Shown one piece after another: positions 42,364 to 50,354 of a DNA stretch of 64,000 bases. Numbering within the stretch: position 1 is the stretch's first letter; the number at the start of each line of letters is the position of its first letter. The notes under the pieces were generated by a model. That model was not told the DNA's origin, made no database searches, and saw only the letters and a list, made by a program, of their open reading frames with translations. A program made the position numbers and the translations under genes. Source of the stretch: DASQPR01 sp963724705 (lineage in GTDB: Bacteria > Actinomycetota > Actinomycetes > Mycobacteriales > Micromonosporaceae); NCBI GenBank assembly GCA_963724705.1, contig CAVRVS010000002.1:620001-684000 (forward strand), given 5' to 3'.

Positions 42364-43131
42364 TCAGGTCGTTGCGCGGGCCCACGCGTCGGCGACGACG
42401 CGCAGGGCGTCGGTGGCGGAAACCGTCAAGGTCGTCTGGTTCGACAGCTGCTCTGTCCACTGGGCCTCGGTCGGTGCCGTTGCGAACATGTACGTCTGCG
42501 GTGGTTTGCCGCTCGGACCGTGCGCGACGAACAGGTCGGCTGCGCGTCGGTTTATCGAATCGCGTCGCGCCAGCGCCCACAGGTCATAGAGGTCGCGGGG
42601 CGCTTGTCGATCGAGCCAAGCGACTGTCTTCCACGCGACAAACGCCTCGATAGTGGGTACTCGTAGCGTCGCGGGTTCTACGTCGCGATATCGCTGCTCC
42701 ATAGCGCGGATCTCGGTGGGCCACGCCGGGTAGCCGAGCGCATTGAGCAGCTGAATCCGTACCGCGAGTTGTCCGTCCGCGGCGACGAGCACGGCTGGAT
42801 CGGTGTCGCGGACGCCGGCAAGCGTGGGCGCCCAGGTGATGCGCCCGTGGCTGCGGCGGAGCGCTGACGCCAACGTTCGCTCGATCGCGGCGGCGGTGGC
42901 CGGTCGTGTGTCAACGGATATCAGGTCGATGTCTTCGCTGAGGCGCCCGTCCGGCACGTGGCTTCGGGCGAGTGCGGTTCCGCCGAAAAAGATCAGCTGG
43001 TCGCGACAATGATTGCTGAGCGCGGCGAGGATATGGGAGATGAGGTGGTCGCGGCGAATCTGTTCGATCGCGACGCCGAATTGGGCCGCGACGAGGTGCG
43101 CTTCGTCAACGTCGAGTCCGGGTGCCGTCAT
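42364..43131 (-). CDS. AbiEii-type nucleotidyltransferase toxin
   Basis: A 255-residue toxin of the AbiEii/AbiGii nucleotidyltransferase family (DUF1814). The signature is LIFFGGTALARSH followed by GRLSEDIDLISVD, i.e. GG-T-x-L then the S-E-D-I-D metal-binding motif, and later an F-V-A-W-K-T-x-A-W-L-D-R-Q-A-P-R-D-L-Y-D-L block. AbiE systems act as type IV toxin-antitoxin modules and phage abortive infection systems; related toxins modify tRNA. The ATG overlaps the antitoxin stop by four bases (43128-43131), so both are translated together, antitoxin first. Confidence 0.9.
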   Translation of the reverse strand: MTAPGLDVDEAHLVAAQFGVAIEQIRRDHLISHILAALSNHCRDQLIFFGGTALARSHVPDGRLSEDIDLISVDTRPATAAAIERTLASALRRSHGRITWAPTLAGVRDTDPAVLVAADGQLAVRIQLLNALGYPAWPTEIRAMEQRYRDVEPATLRVPTIEAFVAWKTVAWLDRQAPRDLYDLWALARRDSINRRAADLFVAHGPSGKPPQTYMFATAPTEAQWTEQLSNQTTLTVSATDALRVVADAWARATT

Positions 43132-43799
43132 GGCCTGCGATCCTGAGCCCAACTCTGCGCGCGCCGCAAGGACGCGCGCATGCGCTGACTGGTGGCGAGC
43201 TCGTTGATCAACTCCTGATCCGCGCGGGCGAACAATGCGCGGACCGCCTCTCGGGCCTGGTCTTCGGCGCCGCCGAGGGCGGGACGGCGAGCGAGGTCGA
43301 GGATCGTCTGTTCGGCCGTCGTCACCAGCGTCGGCCCGAGTTCGGTCGTGACCCGTTCGGCGTCCAGGCGGGCAGTGTCGCGCGTCACGAACCGGACTGT
43401 CGCCGTCCGGTCGGTTAGTGCGATCGAGTTGCGTTGGCCCGGCACGGCAACGAATGCAATGCCGATCGCACGAGGAATTGCCCCATGCCACCGAGCGGCC
43501 GACAAGCCCATCAGGATCGCGTTGCCGGGACCGAAATCCGCCGTCGCGATGCCGGCCGCTGCGCTCTCGATTGTTGGCATCCACTCCGTACCGACGTGTT
43601 CCTGGGGAACCACGACGTAGTAACCACGCGCTAATCGATGTAGGGCGCCGCGCCGCTCCAGCCGCAGCATCTCCGCACGCGGCTGGGCGTAGATGCCGTC
43701 GGCCTGCTGCGGTCGCAAGGTACGCATCGGGAGCGCCGCGAGCTCTCGTGGCACTGCGGTCACGTCGGGCCGGTTGGCGACGCCCTCCTTCACACCCAT
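43128..43799 (-). CDS. AbiEi-type antitoxin / transcriptional regulator
   Basis: A 223-residue antitoxin of the AbiEi family. An N-terminal winged-helix part (LPMRTLRPQQADGIYAQPRAEMLRLERRGALHRLARGYYVVVP) is followed by the AbiEi C-terminal domain (GLSAARWHGAIPRAIGIAFVAVPGQRNSI, VTTAEQTILDLARRP). AbiEi proteins repress their own operon through inverted repeats and neutralise the AbiEii toxin. ATG 43799 lies seven bases after TACTCT; a GTG at 43805 is in frame. A 41-bp perfect inverted repeat lies directly upstream. Confidence 0.88.
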   Translation of the reverse strand: MGVKEGVANRPDVTAVPRELAALPMRTLRPQQADGIYAQPRAEMLRLERRGALHRLARGYYVVVPQEHVGTEWMPTIESAAAGIATADFGPGNAILMGLSAARWHGAIPRAIGIAFVAVPGQRNSIALTDRTATVRFVTRDTARLDAERVTTELGPTLVTTAEQTILDLARRPALGGAEDQAREAVRALFARADQELINELATSQRMRASLRRAQSWAQDRRP

Positions 43800-43806
43800 A
43801 CTCACA

Positions 43807-43849
43807 AGAGTACGAGATTAGTTGGCTCACGGCCAACTAATCTCGTACT
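43807..43849 (-). promoter_or_regulatory. AbiE promoter and perfect inverted-repeat operator
   Basis: AGTACGAGATTAGTTGGC (43809-43826) and its exact complement (43832-43849) flank a five-base loop. The -10 TACTCT (43807-43812, minus strand) runs into the left arm, seven bases before ATG 43799. Binding of AbiEi here would block its own promoter. Confidence 0.8.
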
Positions 43850-43910
43850 ATTTCTGGGTGATGCTGTCCGTCGCGGATTCGGGCGGCCCATGATCACGAC
43901 GAGGATGCGC

Positions 43911-44834
43911 TCAGGACAAGGCCGAGCCGAACGTGTCGCAGGCCTTCGGGTCGCCGGTGGAGTAGCCGGTGGTGAGCCAATGCTCGCGCTGGGCCGACGA
44001 TCCATGAGTGAACGCCGACTCGTCGACCTGGCCGCCCATCTTCTTCTGGATCGCGTCGTCGCCGACAGCACCGGCCGCCGTGACGGCATCCTGGATGTCC
44101 TGCGACGTGATGCTCGTGAAGATCGGCGTGCCATGCGTGTCCGTCGTCGACTCGGCGTGCTTGGCCCAGACACCCGCGTAGCAGTCGGCCTGCAATTCGA
44201 GCATCACCGAGAGCTTGTTGGCATTGTCGGGATCCCGTTGCTGTGCCCTTCGCATGGCCGCCTCGGTGCCGATGATGTCCTGGATGTGGTGGCCGTACTC
44301 GTGCGCCAGCACGTACGGCTGCGCGAACTCGCCCTTCGCACCGAACTGGTTGGTGAGCTCGTCGTAGAACGTCAGGTCGATGTAGACCTTGTTGTCCTCC
44401 GGGCAGTAGAACGGTCCGACGCCGGTGTCCGCCGGTCCGCAGCCGGTGTCGGTAGACCCGCTGAAGAACTCGGTCTGCGACCGGGTGTACGGCTCGCCGA
44501 ACACCTGCGGAGTCTCGGTCTGCCAGAAATTCTGGATCGACTCGACGAACAGTTCGTTGCGGCAGTCGGTCTGCTGGTCCCGGTTCGGGTTGGCGCTCGA
44601 ACAATCCGACACGGCGCTCGACGAACCGTCGCCGCCGCTGAGTGCGTTGACGCCAGCGAAGCCGCCACCGGCCAGAGCGATCAGGATCGTGATGACGGTG
44701 ACGATCAGGCCGCCTTTGCTGGTCGGGATCGGGATGCGACCGCCACCCAGGCCGCCGAGCCCACCCATGCGACCGCCGCCACGCTGGTCATCGATCTGGG
44801 TCGGGTCGACCTGAGCATTCTCGTTGATCTCCAC
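43911..44834 (-). CDS. neutral zinc metallopeptidase (YpfJ family)
   Basis: A 307-residue protein of the putative neutral zinc metallopeptidase family (PF04228). After a Gly-rich cytoplasmic N-terminus there is one membrane helix (GLIVTVITILIALAGGGFAGV), then an external catalytic domain with the zinc motif HEYGHHIQD and the downstream ELQADCYAGVW, which carries the third ligand. Four Cys in the N-part of the domain (DCSS, DCRN, GCGP, YCPE) may form disulphides. GTG 44834 has GAGG upstream. Its target is unknown. It lies between the AbiE module and a Cys-rich regulator without evident link. Confidence 0.93.
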   Translation of the reverse strand: MEINENAQVDPTQIDDQRGGGRMGGLGGLGGGRIPIPTSKGGLIVTVITILIALAGGGFAGVNALSGGDGSSSAVSDCSSANPNRDQQTDCRNELFVESIQNFWQTETPQVFGEPYTRSQTEFFSGSTDTGCGPADTGVGPFYCPEDNKVYIDLTFYDELTNQFGAKGEFAQPYVLAHEYGHHIQDIIGTEAAMRRAQQRDPDNANKLSVMLELQADCYAGVWAKHAESTTDTHGTPIFTSITSQDIQDAVTAAGAVGDDAIQKKMGGQVDESAFTHGSSAQREHWLTTGYSTGDPKACDTFGSALS

Positions 44835-44893
44835 GGTGGCCTCGCGACGATTGGGGGACGGGGCGTTCCGTCACTACCCGTCACCGGAGGCGA

Positions 44894-45610
44894 CTAACCC
44901 TTGCCCGCCGCCGAGACCCGGACGCAGCAGGATCCGGGATCGGGCTGCAGGCGGGCACACAAGCCGTCCGCGCCGAGTCCGTCGAGCACGCCGGAGATGA
45001 GCGCCTCGTTCAGGCCGCAGACCAGTTCCGGGTGGCGCACGGCGAGACCGTGGAAGGGACAGTTGCCGAGCGACAGTTCACCGGTCGGCCCCAGACGCGG
45101 TTCGAAGCCGAGGTCGGCCAGCGTCGCGTACGCCGCTGATACGTCGTCGGCCGCCATACCCGCGACGTGATCCGCCGTACCCGCGACGTCGGCCGTCGGG
45201 TGGTCGCGGTGGGCCGCGCCGATCTTTCGGCCGACGTCGGCAGCGTGCCGTTCGGCGGCCGCTCGGGCATCGCTCGGATCGCCGGCCACCGCGTCCGCGA
45301 GGATTTCGCCGACCAGTTCGTACTGCCTCGGCGGCACGCTCATCGTCAGGGTGCCGTCGGCCGGTTCGTAGACCTTGGGTGCCCGGCCCCGCCCGCGAGG
45401 CTGGTCCGCCGGTGCCTCATATCGGGCGCGCAGCAGGCCGGCATCGACGAGCTTGTCCAGGTGGAAGGCGCTCAGATTGCGGGAAATGGACACCGCGTCG
45501 GCCGCCTCCTCGCGGCTGACCGGATGCGCCTGCCGCCGTACGTGGTCGTAGAGCGCCCGCCGCACCGGGTCGACAAGTGCGGCGACAGCCTGCCAGCGGG
45601 TGCCTGCCAC
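44894..45610 (-). CDS. SufR-like helix-turn-helix regulator with C-terminal Cys cluster
   Basis: A 238-residue regulator. The N-terminal winged helix (residues about 10-62) includes VSREEAADAVSISRNLSAFHLDKLVDAGLL. The C-terminal part holds Cys 184 (GNCPFH), Cys 198 (LVCGLNE), Cys 218 (GLCARL) and Cys 228/229 (GSCCV), a spacing reminiscent of SufR-type proteins that bind an iron-sulphur cluster. GTG 45610 lies six bases after TATTCT. It is divergent from folE and a ferredoxin reductase gene, so a redox or iron-sulphur signal controlling them is plausible. Whether it holds a cluster is inference. Confidence 0.8.
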   Translation of the reverse strand: MAGTRWQAVAALVDPVRRALYDHVRRQAHPVSREEAADAVSISRNLSAFHLDKLVDAGLLRARYEAPADQPRGRGRAPKVYEPADGTLTMSVPPRQYELVGEILADAVAGDPSDARAAAERHAADVGRKIGAAHRDHPTADVAGTADHVAGMAADDVSAAYATLADLGFEPRLGPTGELSLGNCPFHGLAVRHPELVCGLNEALISGVLDGLGADGLCARLQPDPGSCCVRVSAAGKG

Positions 45611-45616
45611 ACTCCG

Positions 45617-45648
45617 AGAATATCACCAACACTTGCTATTGATAATAG
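45617..45648. promoter_or_regulatory. regulator promoter and 13-bp palindrome before folE
   Basis: TATTCT (minus strand, 45617-45622) is the leaderless -10 of the Cys-rich regulator. CTATT-GAT-AATAG, a 13-bp palindrome at 45636-45648, sits in an AT-rich island between it and folE and is the best candidate operator. Confidence 0.55.
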
Positions 45649-45737
45649 GCGGGCAGAGGGGGAGGATCGGTAATTGCGAGAGCGAGCGTTGGTGAAAATG
45701 ATCGCCGACGGCGCAAGGAGAATCTTCAGGAGGCGCC

Positions 45738-46382
45738 GTGCAGCCAGTGGCAGAGATCGGACGGAGTGCGGCGCCGGCTCCGGTCGTGAAGGTGGCGCCG
45801 CTTCGCGCCGTACCAGATGTGCCTGATCGCGATCTTGCGGCCGCGGAGCGCGCGGCCGCCGATTTCCTGCAGGCCCTCGGCGTGAGCCTGTCCACCGAAA
45901 GCCTGCGCGACACGCCGCGACGGATGGCCGAGGCCTACGCCGAGCTGCTTACTCCTCGCGATTTCAACGTCACGACCTTCCCGAACGACGAGGGCTACGA
46001 CGAACTCGTGCTCGTCCGGGACATCCCGATCCGCTCGGTGTGCGAGCACCATCTGTTGCCGTTCGTCGGCGTCGCGCACGTCGGCTACCTGCCGGGAGAT
46101 CGCATTCTCGGGCTGTCGAAGCTCGCCCGGGTGGTGGAACTCTTCGCGCACGGCCCACAGGTGCAGGAGCGGCTGACGAAGCAGGTTGCCGATTGGCTGG
46201 ACACCCAGTTGCGGCCTCGGGGCGTCGGCGTCGTGGTCGAAGCTGAGCACCTGTGCATGACGTTGCGCGGTGTGCAGGCGGCCGGCGCTCGGACGCTCAC
46301 CTCGACACTGCTCGGCGCGCTGCGGGACAACGCCGGGTCGCGTGCGGAATTCCTCGACCTCACCGGCGTCGGACGACGCTGA
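45738..46382 (+). CDS. folE: GTP cyclohydrolase I
   Basis: A 214-residue FolE (GTP to 7,8-dihydroneopterin triphosphate, first step of folate or tetrahydrobiopterin synthesis). The zinc ligands are in SVCEHHLLPF and AEHLCMTLRG; GLSKLARVVELFA and RLTKQVADWL are also diagnostic. GTG 45738 is preceded by AGGAGG at good spacing. It is followed 24 bases later by a ferredoxin reductase gene and is divergent from a Cys-rich regulator. Most actinobacteria have folE in a folate cluster with ftsH; a lone copy with a reductase may serve a pterin cofactor or a second folate need. Confidence 0.95.
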   Translation: MQPVAEIGRSAAPAPVVKVAPLRAVPDVPDRDLAAAERAAADFLQALGVSLSTESLRDTPRRMAEAYAELLTPRDFNVTTFPNDEGYDELVLVRDIPIRSVCEHHLLPFVGVAHVGYLPGDRILGLSKLARVVELFAHGPQVQERLTKQVADWLDTQLRPRGVGVVVEAEHLCMTLRGVQAAGARTLTSTLLGALRDNAGSRAEFLDLTGVGRR

Positions 46383-46406
46383 CCCGAACCCGTTTGGGAG
46401 CGCATC

Positions 46407-47651
46407 ATGACTGAGCAGTTCGTGATCGTCGGTGCCGGGCTGACCGGCGCCAAGGCCGCCGAAACGCTACGCGGCGAGGGCTTCGACGGCCGGATCGTGC
46501 TGATCGGCGAGGAAGCGGTCCGTCCGTACGAACGGCCGCCGCTGTCGAAGGGCCATTTACTGGGTACGGCCGACCTCGACACCGCCTTCGTGCACGACCC
46601 CGACTGGTACGCCGCGAACGACGTACAACTGCGGGCCGGGATCGCTGCCGAGGTGATCGACCGTCCCAACGGTGCCGTGGTGCTCGCCGACGGTGACCGA
46701 GTCGCCTACGACCGGCTGCTGTTGGCGACCGGGTCGTCGCCCCGCCGGCTCGACGTGCCCGGCGCCGACCTGGGCGGTGTGCTTTACCTGCGCACCATGG
46801 CCGACAGCGAGAACCTTGCGAAGCGTCTGGTCGACGGCGCGCATGTGGTCGTCATCGGCGGCGGCTGGATCGGGCTGGAGGTCGCGGCGGCGGCTCGCAC
46901 GCACGGCGCGACGGTCACCATCGTCGAGATGACCGCGCTGCCACTGCAACGTGTGCTCGGGGCCGAGGTGGCGCGCGTGTTCCTGGCTCTGCACGAGGCG
47001 CACGGTGTGACGTTCAAGTGCGGCATCGGTGTGCGTGAGCTACGTGGCAACGGCGATGTCCGCTCCGTCGTGCTGACCGACGGTACGGAGGTGCCGGCCG
47101 ATGTCGTGATCGCCGGCATTGGCATCTGGCCTAACGTGGAGTTGGCGGCGGCGGCCGGGCTCGATGTCGCCAACGGCATCGTGACCGACGCGGCATTGCG
47201 TACGTCGGATCCGAGCATTTTCGCGGCGGGGGACGTGGCGCTTTCCCACAACCCGCTCCTCGGCCGGCCGATCCGCGTCGAGCATTGGGCCAATGCCCTC
47301 AACGGCGGCCCGGCGGCGGCCCGGTCGATGCTCGGCCAGGCCGTGTCCTATGACCGCGTGCCGTACTTCTTCTCGGATCAGTACGACCTCGGTCTGGAGT
47401 ATTCCGGGTACGTCGAGCCGGGCGGTTACGACCAGGTGGTGTTCCGCGGGTCGACGGAGATCGTCGACGGCAACGCACCGGAGTTCGTGGCGTTCTGGGT
47501 GTCCGGCGGTCGCGTACTCGCCGGCATGAACGCCAACGTCTGGGACGTGCAGGACGACATCCAACGGTTGGTGCGTGCGGGATACGCCGGTACGGCCGTC
47601 GACCCGGCGGCGCTGGCCGATCCGAGCCGTTCGTTGGCGGAGCTGGGCTAG
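46407..47651 (+). CDS. NAD(P)H-ferredoxin reductase (FAD), paralogue 2
   Basis: A 414-residue paralogue of the reductase at 41082. It shares FVIVGAGLTGAKAAETLRGEGF, YERPPLSKGHL, VVVIGGGWIGLEVAAAAR, RVEHWANALNGGPAAA and the C-terminal YFFSDQYDLGLEYSGY. The two proteins lie 4 kb apart in the same direction. It follows folE by 24 bases, pointing to a joint transcript. The last residues run into a stop-containing tandem repeat that ends the convergent asnB too. Electron acceptor unknown. Confidence 0.92.
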   Translation: MTEQFVIVGAGLTGAKAAETLRGEGFDGRIVLIGEEAVRPYERPPLSKGHLLGTADLDTAFVHDPDWYAANDVQLRAGIAAEVIDRPNGAVVLADGDRVAYDRLLLATGSSPRRLDVPGADLGGVLYLRTMADSENLAKRLVDGAHVVVIGGGWIGLEVAAAARTHGATVTIVEMTALPLQRVLGAEVARVFLALHEAHGVTFKCGIGVRELRGNGDVRSVVLTDGTEVPADVVIAGIGIWPNVELAAAAGLDVANGIVTDAALRTSDPSIFAAGDVALSHNPLLGRPIRVEHWANALNGGPAAARSMLGQAVSYDRVPYFFSDQYDLGLEYSGYVEPGGYDQVVFRGSTEIVDGNAPEFVAFWVSGGRVLAGMNANVWDVQDDIQRLVRAGYAGTAVDPAALADPSRSLAELG

Positions 47652-47703
47652 CGGCGGACTGGCTAGCGGCGGACCTGGCTAGCGGCGGACCTTGGCTAGC
47701 GGA
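47646..47703. repeat. tandem GGCTAGCGGCGGACCT repeat ending two convergent genes
   Basis: About 16-bp units start at 47646, 47661, 47677 and 47694 (last partial). Each has GCTAGC, a palindrome giving TAG on both strands. The first unit supplies the stop of the plus-strand reductase (47649-47651) and the last supplies the stop of the minus-strand asnB (47696-47698). Confidence 0.9.
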
Positions 47704-49285
47704 CGTCGACGTCCCGATCGGCTCGTGGACGTACGACGTTCCAGCGGATCGCGCCGGCCAAGTCCCGAGCGTGTTCCAGCGCGGTGTAGTCGGTACGCGC
47801 CGCCTTTGCGGCGACGGCACGGTCCACGTCATGCCCGCTCCGCGCTAGCACGACGCTGAAGTCGCGGCGTACGCGTTCGCGCAGGTCGTAGCCGTACGAG
47901 CGGTGCAGGTGCGCGAACAACGGCTTGTACAGTCGGGCCCGCTCGTGCAGGCCGGACGAGTGGGACATCGGATTCTTCGGCCGGGCGCGGATGTAGTCCG
48001 GCAACACGTCGGCAAACGCCTGCCGGAGGATCCACTTTTCCTGCCCGTCGCGCAGCTTCAGGTGCAGCGGCAGGCGCATCGCCAACTCGACGACCGCGAG
48101 GTCGAGGAACGGCACGCGGGCCTCCACTCCGTACGCCATGCTGGCGCGGTCCACTCTCTGCAATTCCGTACGACACAGGTTGCGAATCTTGTGCAGGAAG
48201 AGTCGGCGGGCCGCGTCGCCGTCGGAGTGGTGATACATGGGATAGCCGCCGAACAGTTCGTCGGAACCGTCACCGGTCAACACAACCTTCACGCCGAGTT
48301 CCCGTACGCGCCGGAACAGCGGCACCGACACCACCGCGTTGATGATGTCGCCGTACTCACTGAGCTCGGATATCCGGATCGCCTCGCGAATGTCGGCCAG
48401 TCGTACATCGCGTGGTGGGAGTTCGATGACCTCGTGCGGCACGCCGAGGTCGGTCGCGAGCCGGCGAGCGTACGCGAGATCTTCGCTCCCGGGTGCGCCG
48501 ATGGTGAACGCGACGCAATCGGGGTGGAACTCCTTCACGTGCATGAGCGTGAGTGAGCTGTCGAGCCCTCCGGAGAGGATCACACCAACCGGGAGGTCGG
48601 TGTCGACGCGGACGCGAATGCTGTCCCGCAACGCGGTGCGGACGAGCTTCGCCGCTTCGTCGGGGTCATCGAGCGTGAGTTGACCCGCCCCGAGCCGTGG
48701 CAGGTTGACGTACGGAGTGAGCTCCGGCTCGATGTAAGGCCCGGCCCAGCCGTGGTGCCCGGGCGGGATCTCGGCGATCGGCATGCCGAGCGGCGCGAGT
48801 GCCTTGACCTCGGAGGCCACATGGAGTCGGCCGGCGCGGCGGGACCAATAGAGCGGCTTGACGCCGAGCGGGTCGCGGGCGAGATACGTACGGCCCGTCG
48901 GTCGGTGCACGATGGCGAACGCGAACTCCCCGCGTAGCCGTTGCACGGCCGAGCCGCCCCAGGCGAGGAACGCCTCGAGGACGACTTCGGTGTCGCTGTC
49001 GCTGCGCATCGGTCGTCCGAGCGCCACGAGGTCGGCCCGTACCTCGCGATGGTTGAAAACCTCGCCGTTGTAGCACAGCAACCAATCGCCGTCGGCAGAC
49101 TGCCATGGTTGGTTCGCGTGGTCCCGGTCGACAATGGGCAGTCGACGCGTGCCGGCCTGGACGTTGTCATCGGTCAGCGTCTCCGTGATCTCGCCGCGGG
49201 GCTCCAACGCCGCCAACATGCCGCGGAACACGGTCCGGTCGGTCGGGTAGGTGTGGTCTCCCAGGATCAGAGCGATGCCGCACAT
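47696..49285 (-). CDS. asnB: asparagine synthase, glutamine-hydrolysing type
   Basis: A 529-residue class II amidotransferase. Cys 2 is the N-terminal glutaminase nucleophile (MCGIA); LLCYNGEVFNHRE and RLRGEFAFAIVHRP are typical of the domain, and ARDPLGVKPLYW joins it to the synthetase domain with the PP-loop SGGLDSS (238-244) and VVLTGDGSDELFGGYPMY. AsnB homologues make asparagine or amidate other carboxylates, including cell-wall diaminopimelate and lasso-peptide macrolactams. It lies three bases after the end of the upstream M15-fold gene, so they are a two-gene operon. That pairing makes a tailoring role possible, but asparagine synthesis is not excluded. Confidence 0.92.
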   Translation of the reverse strand: MCGIALILGDHTYPTDRTVFRGMLAALEPRGEITETLTDDNVQAGTRRLPIVDRDHANQPWQSADGDWLLCYNGEVFNHREVRADLVALGRPMRSDSDTEVVLEAFLAWGGSAVQRLRGEFAFAIVHRPTGRTYLARDPLGVKPLYWSRRAGRLHVASEVKALAPLGMPIAEIPPGHHGWAGPYIEPELTPYVNLPRLGAGQLTLDDPDEAAKLVRTALRDSIRVRVDTDLPVGVILSGGLDSSLTLMHVKEFHPDCVAFTIGAPGSEDLAYARRLATDLGVPHEVIELPPRDVRLADIREAIRISELSEYGDIINAVVSVPLFRRVRELGVKVVLTGDGSDELFGGYPMYHHSDGDAARRLFLHKIRNLCRTELQRVDRASMAYGVEARVPFLDLAVVELAMRLPLHLKLRDGQEKWILRQAFADVLPDYIRARPKNPMSHSSGLHERARLYKPLFAHLHRSYGYDLRERVRRDFSVVLARSGHDVDRAVAAKAARTDYTALEHARDLAGAIRWNVVRPRADRDVDVR

Positions 49286-49288
49286 GGG

Positions 49289-50146
49289 TCAGCCGCCGGT
49301 CCGCAGCGCGAAGTCATCCAGCAGCGCGCTGACCACGTTCGGGCTCACGCAGATGTGCCACGCCTGACCTTCGTCGATGACGTTCATGTGTCCGGCGTTG
49401 CGGTGTTCGAGCAGCAGCCGCTGGAGCACGCCGTGCGCACCGTACCGCCGGTACCAGTTCATCTCGATGTCGATGCCGTAGCCGGTGCAGTGTGAGCTGG
49501 GCAGGATGGCCGCGTACCCGAGCGCCCGAAGCCGGTGTTGATGCCGGACGCTGCGCGTCATGCTGTTGACCCACAGCGGTGGGGTGCCGCGCGGAGCGAG
49601 CGAGCGGAATTCCACCGCCAGCTGGTTGACCAGCTCAACAGCGGCGGGACGGGCGTGCGTGAAGCGCAGGCCGGCGGTGCGTGGTCTGCGGTCCGGTGCA
49701 ATTCGCCGTTCGGCGGCACGCCATGCTCGCACCGGCAGCGTGTTGGCCTGGCGGCGGTAGCGGAACTCGACGGGCGTTGCGTCGATCGCGACGAGGTCTT
49801 CGGCGGTCTCGACGTCGAGGTCTGTCGCGTACGGCCGGGTGTGGCCCCACCAGATGGCGTCGATCTGCGCCAGCAGGTAGATCCGAATCAGCGCGGCGCG
49901 ATCGGCGGCCGAGCTGCGGCTGTTTTCCCGGAAGGCTTTGGCCTCGGCGACGACCATGCGCTGTGTTGCCTCGACGCCGTCAGGAGTGGCGGCGAACAGA
50001 TCGGCGAAGTCGCGCTCCGCCAACCGTTCAGTAAGGATCGTGGTGACCTTGCGCGCGTCGCTGGGCGAGCCATGCGCCGCGAGCTCGATCATCAGATCGT
50101 TCACGGCCTCCCGGTACGCGCCGATAGCGATCGACGGTGCTGTCAT
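49289..50146 (-). CDS. M15-fold (DUF5715-like) protein, cytoplasmic
   Basis: A 285-residue protein. The C-terminal half has the peptidase M15/LAS-type metal pattern: SSHCTGYGID (S-x-H-x-x-G-x-x-x-D, His 219 and Asp 226) and E-x4-H in DEGQAWHICVSP (Glu 259, His 264). Before this lies LWVNSMTRSVRHQHRLRALGY, as in DUF5715 proteins. No signal peptide or membrane helix is present, unlike most cell-wall M15 enzymes, so it probably acts in the cytoplasm. The N-terminal 160 residues are helical, with two His-Trp/Asp segments (IWWGHTRPYATD). It is directly upstream of asnB (gap three bases). Function unknown. Confidence 0.7.
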   Translation of the reverse strand: MTAPSIAIGAYREAVNDLMIELAAHGSPSDARKVTTILTERLAERDFADLFAATPDGVEATQRMVVAEAKAFRENSRSSAADRAALIRIYLLAQIDAIWWGHTRPYATDLDVETAEDLVAIDATPVEFRYRRQANTLPVRAWRAAERRIAPDRRPRTAGLRFTHARPAAVELVNQLAVEFRSLAPRGTPPLWVNSMTRSVRHQHRLRALGYAAILPSSHCTGYGIDIEMNWYRRYGAHGVLQRLLLEHRNAGHMNVIDEGQAWHICVSPNVVSALLDDFALRTGG

Positions 50147-50163
50147 GGAACGTCACGTTAACA

Positions 50164-50193
50164 GCCAAAAATGACATCTAGTCCTGTTTTGGC
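50164..50193. promoter_or_regulatory. inverted repeat GCCAAAA/TTTTGGC
   Basis: GCCAAAA at 50164-50170 and TTTTGGC at 50187-50193 in the space between the M15-fold gene and terC. An operator or hairpin near the divergent promoters; weak evidence. Confidence 0.35.
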
Positions 50194-50354
50194 GATTCTC
50201 TGGCGTTTGCGCTGGATACTCCATGGTCGATGTGTCGTGTGCCACCGTTGTCAGCGCAAGATTTCGCCGGTCATGATCGCGGACATCACCCCGGCGCCCG
50301 ATAACGTGCATACAACCGTCCGGCGCATCGCGCGACGGACCAGAGGGACGGGTG

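Noticed and set aside
47696..50146. Lasso peptide or NAGGN biosynthesis cluster
   Set aside because: An AsnB homologue is present, but no B1/B2 leader peptidase, precursor-like short ORF, or Ngg-type partner was found, so I do not call it.
50194..50354. yybP-ykoY manganese riboswitch before terC
   Set aside because: Common upstream of terC genes, but the conserved GGGGAGUA-type and loop sequences are not visible in the leader.
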